DNA of 64,000 nt from CAVVDY01 sp963815775 (GTDB lineage Bacteria; Acidobacteriota; Terriglobia; Terriglobales; Acidobacteriaceae). A program made the translations under genes and the position numbers. Below are positions 44,144 through 52,759 of this stretch, piece by piece (the first letter of the stretch is position 1; every line of letters begins with the position of its first letter). The stretch covers positions 1-64,000 of the forward strand of contig CAWFIB010000025.1 of NCBI GenBank assembly GCA_963815775.1, given 5' to 3'. The notes under the pieces were generated by a model. The model was not told the origin of the DNA. It ran no database searches and saw nothing but the letters and a program-made list of their open reading frames with translations.

Positions 44144-47100
44144 ATGATCCTTCCGTTCGTTCGCGAACTCTTTGCGGACGTGGAAAGTTCCCCCATTCTG
44201 GCGCGTGCCATAGCCCATACCAAGGGCGGCGCGGGGCGGCTACGTGTCTCCGGCCTCACCCCGACGGCCAAGGCGCTGTTCTCGGTACTTTTGCAACGTG
44301 GCTCGGCGCGGCCGCTCGTGCTGATGATGACCGACAATCGCGCCATCGACGAGCTTCTGCCCGTCCTGCGTTCGTTCGCCGAACTGACCGGCGCAGCCGC
44401 TCCCGAGTCCGTCATCAGCCTGCCCGCGTACGATGTGCTGCCTTTCGAGAGCCAATCGCCGCACCCTGAGATTCAGGAGGTGCGCGCGGCTGCGCTGTGG
44501 AAGATCGCAACCGGCGCGGCTTCGATCATCGTCACCACGTCCAACGCTGCCGCCATGCGCATGCGCGGCTCGGGATTCTACGCCGGGCTGGCAATGACCA
44601 TGCGCCGCGGCGAGTTGGTCGAGGTGGAGAGGACCGCCCAACACCTGCGTATGGTTGGCTACAGCCAGGTCGACGTGGTCGAGATGCCCGGCGAATTCGC
44701 GCATCGTGGTGGCCTGCTCGATGTCTATCCTCCCGAGTCGGACCGGCCGGTGCGCATCGAGTTCTTCGGTGACGAGATCGAATCGATTCGCAAGTTTGAT
44801 CCCGCAACCCAGCGCTCTGCCGCCAGCACTGACGATACCGTGCTGCTTCCGCTGACCGAGACGCCGCTGGAAGAAGAAACGCTCGCCGCCATCAACGCGC
44901 GCCTCTCGGGCGAGCGCCTTTCCGGAAGCGAAGAGCTGATCGAGCAAACCGTCCGCGCTACCGGCGTCGCGGTCTTTCCTGGATGGGAGCTCTACGCGCC
45001 GGTCGCCGGAGCAGACGAAACCTTCTTTGACCTGCTGCCTAACGCCCAAATCGTCATCGACGAACCCGAGCAGCTTTCCGACGCGCACGATGCCTGGTGG
45101 ACAAAGGTGGAAGAAGCGCACGAGCGCAGCCTGGTCGGCAATCTCGTTCGTCCCGAGCAGCTTTATCTTTCGCCTGCGCAGTGGTACGAGCGCCTGCAAA
45201 CTTTACCCATCATCAGCGTGGAGCAGCTTGGCATCGAATCGAGCGATGATGTCGAGCACCTAATCTTCCAGTCGCAGCCCACCACGCGCTTCCACGGCTC
45301 GATCGCCGCCGTGGCAGAAGAGGTCGGCCAGCTCGCCCAGGATGGCAAGCATGTCATCTTTGCGGTCGCGAGTCTTGGCGAGGTCGAACGCCTGGCCGAC
45401 GTCTTCAACGAGTACAACCTGTCGTTCCGCATCGGCAGCCGCACCCCCAAGCCCGGCCAGGTGTATGTCGACGAATCGACTTACTTCTCCGAGGAGATTG
45501 CCACCACGACGATTGTCAAGGCCTATGTGCCCGAAGGCGTGGTGCTGCCCGAGTCGGATCTGGTGCTGTTTGGCTCGCGCGATCTCTTCGACGAGGCTGA
45601 TTTCTCCGCCGGCCGCCCGCAGCAGCGGAAATCGAAGGTCTCTGCGTTTCTTTCCGATTTTCGCGACCTTGCAATTGGCGATTACGTCGTGCATGTCGAG
45701 CACGGCATCGGCCAGTATCAAGGTTTGAAGGAAGTTCCGCAGGAAGACGGCGCGGCCGCCGAGTTCATGGTGCTGGAGTACGCCGACGCCGCGCGGCTCT
45801 ATGTTCCACTCACGCGCCTGGACCTGGTGCAGAAGTATCGCTCGTCCGAAGGCGTCAAGCCGGTCCTGAATCGCCTGGGCACACAGCAGTGGCAGAAAAC
45901 CAAGGCTCGCGTGAAGAAGGCCATGAAGGACATGGCCGAGGAACTGCTCAAGCTCTACGCCGTGCGCAGAACCGCAGAGGGCCACGCCTTCGCCTCCGAT
46001 ACCGAATGGCAGCGCGAGTTCGAAGACGCCTTCGAGTTCACCGAGACCGAGGACCAGATCGACGCCATCGCCGACGTGAAGCGCGACATGGAAGCCTCCA
46101 CCCCTATGGACCGCCTGCTCTGCGGCGACGTTGGCTACGGCAAAACCGAAGTCGCCATGCGCGCGGCCTTCAAGGCGGTCAACGATAATCGCCAGGTCGC
46201 GGTGCTCGCACCCACCACCGTGCTCGCCTTCCAGCACTACAACACTTTTCGCAGCCGTCTGGCGGCGTTTCCTATCAAGATCGAGATGCTCAGCCGCTTC
46301 CGCTCGCCCAAACAGCAGAAAGAGACGATCGCGAAGATCGAAGCCGGGCAGCTCGACATCGTGATCGGCACTCATCGCATAGTTTCGAAAGATGTAAAGT
46401 TTGCCGACCTGGGCCTGGTCATTGTCGATGAAGAGCAGCGTTTCGGGGTGCGCCACAAGGAGCGCCTGAAGCAATTACGCAAAGAGGTCGACGTCCTCAC
46501 CATGTCGGCCACGCCCATTCCGCGCACCCTGCACATGTCGCTGCTTGGCCTGCGCGATATGAGTGTCATCGAGACGCCGCCCAAAGACCGCATGGCGATC
46601 CAGACCGTCGTTGCCGCCTGGGACCAGAAGCTCATTCGCTCCGCCATCGAAAAGGAACTGGAGCGCGGCGGGCAGGTCTACTTCGTGCACAATCGCGTCG
46701 AGAGCATCTACGACATCGCCGAGAAGCTGCGCGAGATGGTGCCGAAGGCCAAGGTCCTCATCGGCCACGGCCAGATGCCGGAGGCGGAGCTCGAGCGCAC
46801 CATGATGGCCTTCGTCCGCCACGAGGCCGACATCCTGCTGGCGACGACCATCATCGAGAACGGGCTCGACATCCCGCTGTGCAACACCATCATCATTAAC
46901 CGCGCCGACCGCCACGGCCTCTCCGAGCTCTATCAGTTGCGCGGACGCGTGGGCCGCTCCGATCGCCGCGCCTACGCGTATCTGCTCATCCCTCCCGATC
47001 GCGATCTGACTGACCTGGCGCGCCGCCGACTTGCCGCACTGAAGGAGTTCAGCGACCTCGGCGCGGGCTTCAAGATCGCTGCCCTCGACCTCGAGCTGCG

Positions 47101-47677
47101 CGGGGCAGGGAACCTGCTTGGCGGCGAGCAGAGCGGCCACATCGAGGCCGTCGGCTTCGAGCTCTACACCACCATGCTTGAGCGCACCGTGGGCGAGCTG
47201 AAGGGCGAGTTCAAGGAAGAGGTTCCGGAAACGCAGCTCAACCTTGGGCTCAACATCCGCATTCCTGCCGATTACATTCGCGAAGAGAACCAGCGGCTGC
47301 GCATGTACAAGCGCATTGCCGGAGTCGAGTCGGAAGCGCAACTCGAGGACGTCGCGGGCGAGTTGGGCGACCGATATGGCACGCCCCCTCCTCCCGTGCG
47401 CAATCTGCTGGAATATGCCGGGCTCAGGCTACTGTCGCAGCGCATCGGTGTGGCGCAGATCGAGCGCCGCAAGGACGCGGTCAGCATCCGCTTCACCGAA
47501 AAAGCCAACGTCGAGCCGGAACGCCTGGCGCGCTTCGTCGCCTCCGAAGTCGGCGCGCAGTTCACGCCCGCGGGCATTCTGAAGTTCTCGCTCAAAGAAA
47601 AGCAACCCGAGCTGGTGCTGGGCCGCCTGAATTCGCTGCTGCAAAATCTGGCCGGCGAAACGCAAAGTGTCGCGTAG
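44144..47677 (+). CDS. mfd: Transcription-repair coupling factor
   Basis: 1177 aa, full length. UvrB-homology region at the N-terminus (DVLPFESQSPHPEI; EMPGEFAHRGGLLDVYPPE), a CarD-like RNA-polymerase-binding domain (about 505-570: IGDYVVHVEHGIGQYQGL), RecG-type helicase with Walker A GDVGYGKTEVAMRAAF (about 660) and Walker B VDEEQRFGVRHKE (about 762), and the TRCF C-terminal domain (about 1010-1110). It removes stalled RNA polymerase and recruits UvrA. The ATG lies 9 nt after TAAAAT without an SD. Mostly a single open frame with no anomaly. Confidence 0.97.
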   Translation: MILPFVRELFADVESSPILARAIAHTKGGAGRLRVSGLTPTAKALFSVLLQRGSARPLVLMMTDNRAIDELLPVLRSFAELTGAAAPESVISLPAYDVLPFESQSPHPEIQEVRAAALWKIATGAASIIVTTSNAAAMRMRGSGFYAGLAMTMRRGELVEVERTAQHLRMVGYSQVDVVEMPGEFAHRGGLLDVYPPESDRPVRIEFFGDEIESIRKFDPATQRSAASTDDTVLLPLTETPLEEETLAAINARLSGERLSGSEELIEQTVRATGVAVFPGWELYAPVAGADETFFDLLPNAQIVIDEPEQLSDAHDAWWTKVEEAHERSLVGNLVRPEQLYLSPAQWYERLQTLPIISVEQLGIESSDDVEHLIFQSQPTTRFHGSIAAVAEEVGQLAQDGKHVIFAVASLGEVERLADVFNEYNLSFRIGSRTPKPGQVYVDESTYFSEEIATTTIVKAYVPEGVVLPESDLVLFGSRDLFDEADFSAGRPQQRKSKVSAFLSDFRDLAIGDYVVHVEHGIGQYQGLKEVPQEDGAAAEFMVLEYADAARLYVPLTRLDLVQKYRSSEGVKPVLNRLGTQQWQKTKARVKKAMKDMAEELLKLYAVRRTAEGHAFASDTEWQREFEDAFEFTETEDQIDAIADVKRDMEASTPMDRLLCGDVGYGKTEVAMRAAFKAVNDNRQVAVLAPTTVLAFQHYNTFRSRLAAFPIKIEMLSRFRSPKQQKETIAKIEAGQLDIVIGTHRIVSKDVKFADLGLVIVDEEQRFGVRHKERLKQLRKEVDVLTMSATPIPRTLHMSLLGLRDMSVIETPPKDRMAIQTVVAAWDQKLIRSAIEKELERGGQVYFVHNRVESIYDIAEKLREMVPKAKVLIGHGQMPEAELERTMMAFVRHEADILLATTIIENGLDIPLCNTIIINRADRHGLSELYQLRGRVGRSDRRAYAYLLIPPDRDLTDLARRRLAALKEFSDLGAGFKIAALDLELRGAGNLLGGEQSGHIEAVGFELYTTMLERTVGELKGEFKEEVPETQLNLGLNIRIPADYIREENQRLRMYKRIAGVESEAQLEDVAGELGDRYGTPPPPVRNLLEYAGLRLLSQRIGVAQIERRKDAVSIRFTEKANVEPERLARFVASEVGAQFTPAGILKFSLKEKQPELVLGRLNSLLQNLAGETQSVA

Positions 47678-47710
47678 TAGGCTGCAGAAAACTGGGCCAT
47701 TCCGTTTCTG

Positions 47711-47747
47711 AAAGGGCGGAGCCTTAGCACGCCGGCGCAGCCCTTTT
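47711..47747 (+). terminator. Possible terminator after mfd
   Basis: AAAGGGC (47711-47717) and GCCCTTT (47740-47746) could pair across a 22-nt loop and are followed by TTATTT. A second, tight hairpin GCGGGCT-TC-AGCCCGC (47764-47779) follows and looks like a dispersed repeat. Confidence 0.4.
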
Positions 47748-47779
47748 ATTTCAATGATTCCGAGCGGGCTTCAGCCCGC

Positions 47780-48006
47780 GAGGAGTGTGTCTATGCGGGT
47801 CTCCTCTGCATGTTCTGGCCCTCACATGCCTCATTCCCGATATCGGATGAATAACCAAATTCGCTGGCTTTAACAGAATTGCAGCTTGACTTTCGGTCGC
47901 GACCGGCTACTCTGGTAGGTCGCGTTCAAGCTCTGCTGTCGCCATAACGCGTCATTGATCTGCCAGTTCTGTTCATAATCCATCATGGCTACTTTCCAGG
48001 GTCCCA
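47780..48006. other. Non-coding stretch after mfd
   Basis: Together with the hairpins before it, this fills the 329-bp gap between mfd and the next gene. I see no coding sense, and no clear promoter for the pseudogene that follows. Confidence 0.4.
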
Positions 48007-48790
48007 ATGCACTCTAGAATTTCCTCCTGCAGAAAAAACATCGCCCGTGTCGTCAATCTTTATCAGCGATTCATTCTGCTTTTCCTGATCGCCGCGACGT
48101 GTTATCCGGCACTCGCGCAGGAAAGCTATCTGGTTTCAACTCAGGATGGCGTGGTCAGCATGTACGACTTGGCGACGAACTCATTTGTCGCGTCGACCAA
48201 ACTGAGCGGCGACTCTTTCAACATGGTGCCCGCGGCGAATCCCAGGCTGGCCTTCGTATCAGTTCTGAGTTCTTACTACTCGGTCGTGGACACAATGCTG
48301 AATAGGGAAGTGAGCCGGCATCAAGGGGGTCCAAGCTTCCCCGGTAATCGAGCTAACTCCCATTCCTGTTCCGGGGCGCGGATTTTCCTATGTCGCGGAC
48401 TATCAGGTGGTGGGTGACAAGCTGTACACCATGGATTCTTCCGGCGTCATCGTCGTCTTCAACTTCAATACAAGTACTGGCGATTATCGCGAACGCGGCT
48501 ACTGTGTTCTCGATTCTCTGTCCGTCATCTGGGGATTCACGTTTTCTGTCGACGGAGCATACTTATATCTCGCGGACGGGGTGAACGATCAGCTCCTCGT
48601 GATGGATACGAGCAAACTCGTAGCCGGGAAGGGTGCGCTGATCACTACGCTGCGCTCCCCGTATGCGCCCGAAGCCATGAACGTCAGCCCCGTGCCTTTG
48701 CCCAGCAGGCTGGCTACGGCCGTGCATCGGGGAAGCGGCGGCCATGGCAATGCCGGCCTGGTGACGCCGGCCCCGAAGGCCCAGCACTAG
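48007..48790 (+). pseudogene. Secreted beta-propeller-like protein, frameshifted
   Basis: The first part has a signal peptide (RFILLFLIAATCYPALA) and YVTN-like strands (YLVSTQDGVVSMYDLATNS). At 48328-48332 a run of five G throws the frame; with one G fewer it continues as GVQASPVIELTPIPVPGRGF and on into VVGDKLYTMDSSGVIVVFNF and LYLADGVNDQLLVMDTSKL. The whole is about 260 aa, short for a propeller, and the C-terminus (VSPVPLPSRLATAVHRGSGG) looks improvised. A homopolymer slip, real or technical, is the simplest explanation. A small role as a substrate-binding propeller is possible. Confidence 0.6.
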
Positions 48791-48904
48791 TAGCGAGAAT
48801 AACGACGCGGTAGTTCAGTGAGCTTCGTTTCTGAACATGTGCTGCGGGTTGGTTGCAGTTTCTGTGGCCCTCTGTTATCTCTGGCGTGCGTCGTTTCGAC
48901 CCTC

Positions 48905-49447
48905 ATGAGCTGCCGCTTCGAGTCCGAACAGTGGGTGCCTGCGCCAGTGGAGTGCGTCTTCGCCTTCTTCGCCGACCCGCATAACCTGCCGCGCGTCATG
49001 CCGCCTGCGCTCGGCACCAAGCTGGTCAAACTCAATCTCATGCCGCCGCGCCTGGCCCCCGGACAAGCGCCGCCGGGCACGCTTCGTATGGCGGGAGCCG
49101 GTACCGAAATGACCGTCGCCTTCCGCGTCATCCCCTATCTGCCGGTGCACGAGCGTTGGGTGGTCAACATCACGGAATTTTCGCTGAACGAATACTTCCA
49201 CGATTCGCAGAAGCAAGGGCCGTTCCGCCGCTGGGAGCATACCCACAGCTTCGAGCCCATGATGCAGGGAGGAAGCATGGGAACGCTCATCCGCGATGAG
49301 GTCGACTACGAGGTCGGCTTCGGTGTGGTGGGCCGCGTCCTGGAGACCGCGCTCTTTCAGGCAATATTCCGCGCCACCTTCAACTACCGCAAGCGGGTGG
49401 TGGACCGGATCTTTCTCGCACCGGCCTCCGCCGCCCAGCTCAGCTAG
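48905..49447 (+). CDS. SRPBCC-fold (START/polyketide cyclase-like) protein
   Basis: 180 aa from the ATG before the first strand (MSCRFESEQWVPAPVECVFA). The FFADPHNLPRVMPP stretch, MTVAFRVIPYLPVHERWVV and GTLIRDEVDYEVGFG follow the SRPBCC helix-grip fold that binds hydrophobic ligands. An in-frame GTG at 48818 would add 29 unrelated residues. No SD is visible at either. Ligand unknown; neighbours give no hint. Confidence 0.75.
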   Translation: MSCRFESEQWVPAPVECVFAFFADPHNLPRVMPPALGTKLVKLNLMPPRLAPGQAPPGTLRMAGAGTEMTVAFRVIPYLPVHERWVVNITEFSLNEYFHDSQKQGPFRRWEHTHSFEPMMQGGSMGTLIRDEVDYEVGFGVVGRVLETALFQAIFRATFNYRKRVVDRIFLAPASAAQLS

Positions 49448-49487
49448 TGACTTGCCTACGTGGGCCCAACTCGCGCCCGCGCTGAAT

Positions 49488-49592
49488 ATCGCTCTTGGCT
49501 GTTCGCTCTTCGCTTTTAGCCGGAAAGTCTTCAGTACGAGTCCGTCGGCTCCTTCCGAATCTGGCGAAGAGCGAAAAGCGAATAGCGAAAAA
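49488..49592. repeat. Imperfect inverted intergenic repeat
   Basis: TTCGCTCTTCGCTTTTAGCC near the left end and GGCGAAGAGCGAAAAGCGAA at the right end are nearly inverted copies; related words occur at 27640-27798. Confidence 0.45.
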
Positions 49593-49650
49593 GCCCGATA
49601 GTCCTCCGCATCCCTGTGCCTCTGTGTCTGACCTTCGCTATCCTGTGCGC

Positions 49651-50652
49651 ATGGACTTATTCGCTCTTACTCGCAAGCTGGTCGACATCGAGTCGATCAC
49701 CGGCAATGAAACCGCCGTTGGGGAAGCGCTCGCCGAGGAGTTGCAGCGGCTGGGCTATTCGGTCGAGCGCATGACCGTCGAAGGCCCTCGCTTCAACCTG
49801 TGGGCCACTTCGCCGCCAGAACCGCACCCCGCTGTCGTGCTCTCGACGCACATGGACGTCGTGCCCCCGTTCTTCCCATCGTCGGAGACCGCCGACCGCA
49901 TCTATGGCCGCGGCTCTTGCGATGCCAAGGGAATCATCGTCGCGCAGATCGGCGCGGCCGAAAAGCTGAAGGCGGAAGGCATTCACGTCGGCCTGCTGTT
50001 TCTTGTCGGCGAAGAGCGCGACAGCCAGGGAGCGCAGTTCGCCAACCTGCATCCCCGCGGCGCGAAGTTCCTCATCAATGGCGAGCCGACGGAGAACAAA
50101 CTAGCGTTGGCCTCGAAGGGCACGCTGCGAGTCGAGTTAGTCGCGCAAGGGAAGATGGCGCACTCCGCCTATCCCGAGCTGGGCGAGTCGGCGATCGAGA
50201 AGCTACTCGACGCGCTGGAGCGACTACGCGCGCTGAAGCTGCCCACCAGTCCCAAGGCCGGCCCCTGCACCATGAACATCGGCCTTATTGAAGGCGGCCG
50301 GGCGCCCAATGTCATTGCCGATCGCGCCGTGGCGCACCTGCTCTTTCGGCTCGTCGGGGTGACGGATGAGTTGCGCCGCCAGATCACCGAGGCCGTCGCG
50401 GGCAAGGCTGAAGCGCGCTTCCCGCTGGAAATCCCTTACATGGAAATGGCGACTGTTCCCGGCATCGAGACCATGATCGCGGCCTTCACCACCGACATCC
50501 CGGCACTGACGAATTGGGGAAAGCCGCTGCTGATCGGTCCCGGCTCGATTCACGTGGCCCACACCGAAGGCGAGTACATCGAGAAGCGCCAGTTACTGGA
50601 GGCGGTCGAACTGTACGCTAGCATTGCGCGGGAACTGCTCGCAAAAATGTAA
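49651..50652 (+). CDS. M20 family metallopeptidase (ArgE/DapE/CPG2-like)
   Basis: 333 aa. Metal and catalytic residues H67-x-D69 (LSTHMDVVPP), D91 (GRGSCDAKG) and E121-E122 (VGEERDSQG) are present, and the dimerisation lid region ASKGTLRVELVAQGKMAHSA is intact. The family hydrolyses small peptides or N-acyl amino acids. Substrate unclear. The chosen ATG lies 6 nt after TATCCT with no SD. The open frame extends 52 codons upstream through repeat-like text, so that extension is rejected. Confidence 0.88.
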   Translation: MDLFALTRKLVDIESITGNETAVGEALAEELQRLGYSVERMTVEGPRFNLWATSPPEPHPAVVLSTHMDVVPPFFPSSETADRIYGRGSCDAKGIIVAQIGAAEKLKAEGIHVGLLFLVGEERDSQGAQFANLHPRGAKFLINGEPTENKLALASKGTLRVELVAQGKMAHSAYPELGESAIEKLLDALERLRALKLPTSPKAGPCTMNIGLIEGGRAPNVIADRAVAHLLFRLVGVTDELRRQITEAVAGKAEARFPLEIPYMEMATVPGIETMIAAFTTDIPALTNWGKPLLIGPGSIHVAHTEGEYIEKRQLLEAVELYASIARELLAKM

Positions 50653-50725
50653 GCCACGGCGTAACCGGATAGGAGACAAGCGAGCACTATCTCGACCCGC
50701 AGGCCAGCCATTAATAGTCGGGCGA

Positions 50726-51091
50726 TCACCCGTCGTCGCGGTGCACGGTCTCCATGGAGAACGCGGGCAGGCATACGGCAATGTATTCCGCGCCGTCGGG
50801 ACCGGGGGTGGAGTACTGCACCCACTCGCCGGCGTGAGCGATGACCCCCTGCCCAGCATTGACATCTAGCTCGCCGACCCGGCTTTTCACATGCAGCGTG
50901 CCCTGTAGCACGATGGTGAATTCGTCGAACTCGGGCGTCTGTCCGGGCTCAACCCATCCACTGGGAGAGCGCATGTGGGCCACGCTGGTTGCCGTAGTCT
51001 TCGAGTTCACCCGGCCGATGTATTCATCGATGAGCTTGGGCTTGTTGCCCGCGGCGGTAATACGCGTAGGTTGTGGGATAAGTGTGGGCAT
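50726..51091 (-). CDS. Cupin domain protein
   Basis: 121 aa, single cupin barrel: EFDEFTIVLQGTLHVKSRVG (motif 1) and GQGVIAHAGEWVQYSTPG (motif 2). Residues for a metal site are only partly present (E in motif 1, H in motif 2). Such small cupins bind sugars, acids or metal. No partner is obvious, and the gene is separated from the M20 gene by a short convergent gap. Confidence 0.75.
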   Translation of the reverse strand: MPTLIPQPTRITAAGNKPKLIDEYIGRVNSKTTATSVAHMRSPSGWVEPGQTPEFDEFTIVLQGTLHVKSRVGELDVNAGQGVIAHAGEWVQYSTPGPDGAEYIAVCLPAFSMETVHRDDG

Positions 51092-51134
51092 ATTCTAGTT
51101 GTCAGGCAGCAGTTGTCAGAGGGAAGTCCCCGGA

Positions 51135-52742
51135 TTATTGCTCTGGATTGTTTGTGAACTTTGCAACTGTTTTTCCATTGCTCGTAAGCAGGAGATAGTT
51201 GCCGCCGAGCTTGTATCCGTCGGCGGAGCGCAGCATTGCGATGAACTTGCTCTCGCGCGAGCCGGCAGGATCGGCGCAGGCCATCATGGTCATACCGCCG
51301 GGGTCGAGCTGGAGATGGCCGTGGCTGTCGTGGAAGGTGCCGAGGTAGCTGTTGCAGCCGGCGGAACCGGCAATGCGTGTTCCCTCCGGACTGAAGGCCA
51401 GCGTCACCGGGCGCTGCGGCGGAGTGATCACGACTTGCTTGCCTTCCAGTTGCACCAGCCTCCACTGGGTGTTGGCCAGCGGCGTGGAACCAGTGACGGC
51501 AAGTGGATGGGAGCGTTCGGGCCGGGACTCCGGCGGCGGCTCGGCTTCTGTCGACTCCGGCGCTTCGGCGGCGAGCTCGGCGGCCTTGGTGGCCGAAGGT
51601 GCTTCCGGCAAAGGCTGCTGGGATTCAGTGGTCTTGGTTTCAGACGATGGAGAGGTGTTCTCAGCTTGCGACGGCGCAGCAGATTCCGGAGCAGTTGCCG
51701 AAGTCGGCGCTGGTGGCGGCGCGGATTCAGGCGCGGCCACCTGCGCTTCAGTAGGCGTCGGCGCTTGGGGCTGAGCGGACTGCGACTCAGCAGCCGCTGT
51801 GCTGCTGGTGGACGCAGACTCGGCCGACGGAGCTTGCCCCTCTGTGGTCGGCAGTGGTGTGGGCGTAGCTTGCTCAGCGGCCGCTGCTGCTGAAGACTGG
51901 GTGGCGGCCTCGGCCCCAGGAGCAGCGTTGCCCGAGGGAGCGGACTCCCCTGTTGGTGCGGGCGGGGCAGTAGGCTCGCTTTCAGCGGGCTGGCTCTCAG
52001 CTTGCGTCGCCGATGAAGCGGCAGCTTCCGGCGCCTGTCCCTGAACGGGAGTTGTCGGAGGCGCAGCAGACTGCTCAGCTTTCCGCGTGGCCGGCGGTTG
52101 CTCTGTCGCCTGCGCGCTGCTCGGAGCTGTCGTATTCGACGGGGAAGGCTCGGTCGTAGGCGGTGTCACTGCCTCCGCGCTCGCCGGCTCGTTCGACGCG
52201 GCAGTCGAGCCGGTTTGTGGCGGCGCCGCCTCCGAAACAGAGGACGCGCCTTTTGAGGCTGCGGGCTCAGGCTGCTTCCTCTCAGAAGCAGCGTGCTTCC
52301 CTCCGTGTCCCACCAGGTGGAGCACGAGGTTCACCTTCGAGGGAGCACCGTGCGTCAGGACGGGGTAGGCCTGCGTGGTGCTGAACATCATCATGCCGTC
52401 ACCGCCGCGAATGGTCGCTCGCACCGAATACTGATGGGCGGGCACGATCTGCGTCGGATCGTAGGCCAGGGTGAATGGTACCGGCACTTGCCGCCCTTCG
52501 GCATTGATGAGGGAATCCGCAACCGTCTGCGCGGCGAGGTCGGCCACCGAGACATCGGCTAGTTGAACGTCGATGACCGCGTCGGGAGGCAAGGCAATAC
52601 GCTCGCGGTAGGTGATCGACCCGGTGAGCTGTGCGCTGCCGGCTTGAGCAAGACCCAGTGAGCAGAAAAGTAACAGCGTTAGCAGGCAGGAGAGAAGGCG
52701 TGCACAAGAAAGACGCACGCCTGAATACTCAGTTTCCATCAT
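51135..52742 (-). CDS. YbaY-like domain, Pro/Ala-rich linker, META domain protein
   Basis: 535 aa, secreted (SCLLTLLLFCSLGLAQAGSA). An N-terminal YbaY/YscW-type beta domain (GSITYRERIALPPDAVIDVQ; IVPAHQYSVRATI) spans about 40-135. Then comes a linker of about 280 residues almost entirely Ala, Pro, Ser, Thr, Glu and Gln (to about 420). The C-terminal 110 residues are a META/HslJ-like domain (NTQWRLVQLEGKQVVI; GSAGCNSYLGTFH; MTMMACADPAGS). Both outer domains are common separately in envelope lipoproteins. The upstream GTG at 52760 overlaps the preceding stop and is an alternative start. Likely co-transcribed with the PIN-TRAM gene. Confidence 0.8.
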   Translation of the reverse strand: MMETEYSGVRLSCARLLSCLLTLLLFCSLGLAQAGSAQLTGSITYRERIALPPDAVIDVQLADVSVADLAAQTVADSLINAEGRQVPVPFTLAYDPTQIVPAHQYSVRATIRGGDGMMMFSTTQAYPVLTHGAPSKVNLVLHLVGHGGKHAASERKQPEPAASKGASSVSEAAPPQTGSTAASNEPASAEAVTPPTTEPSPSNTTAPSSAQATEQPPATRKAEQSAAPPTTPVQGQAPEAAASSATQAESQPAESEPTAPPAPTGESAPSGNAAPGAEAATQSSAAAAAEQATPTPLPTTEGQAPSAESASTSSTAAAESQSAQPQAPTPTEAQVAAPESAPPPAPTSATAPESAAPSQAENTSPSSETKTTESQQPLPEAPSATKAAELAAEAPESTEAEPPPESRPERSHPLAVTGSTPLANTQWRLVQLEGKQVVITPPQRPVTLAFSPEGTRIAGSAGCNSYLGTFHDSHGHLQLDPGGMTMMACADPAGSRESKFIAMLRSADGYKLGGNYLLLTSNGKTVAKFTNNPEQ

Positions 52743-52759
52743 CGTTAACTTTAACCGCA

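Noticed and set aside
49495..49650. Upstream extension of the M20 peptidase
   Set aside because: It is translated repeat DNA; the family start and a -10 box lie at 49639-49651.
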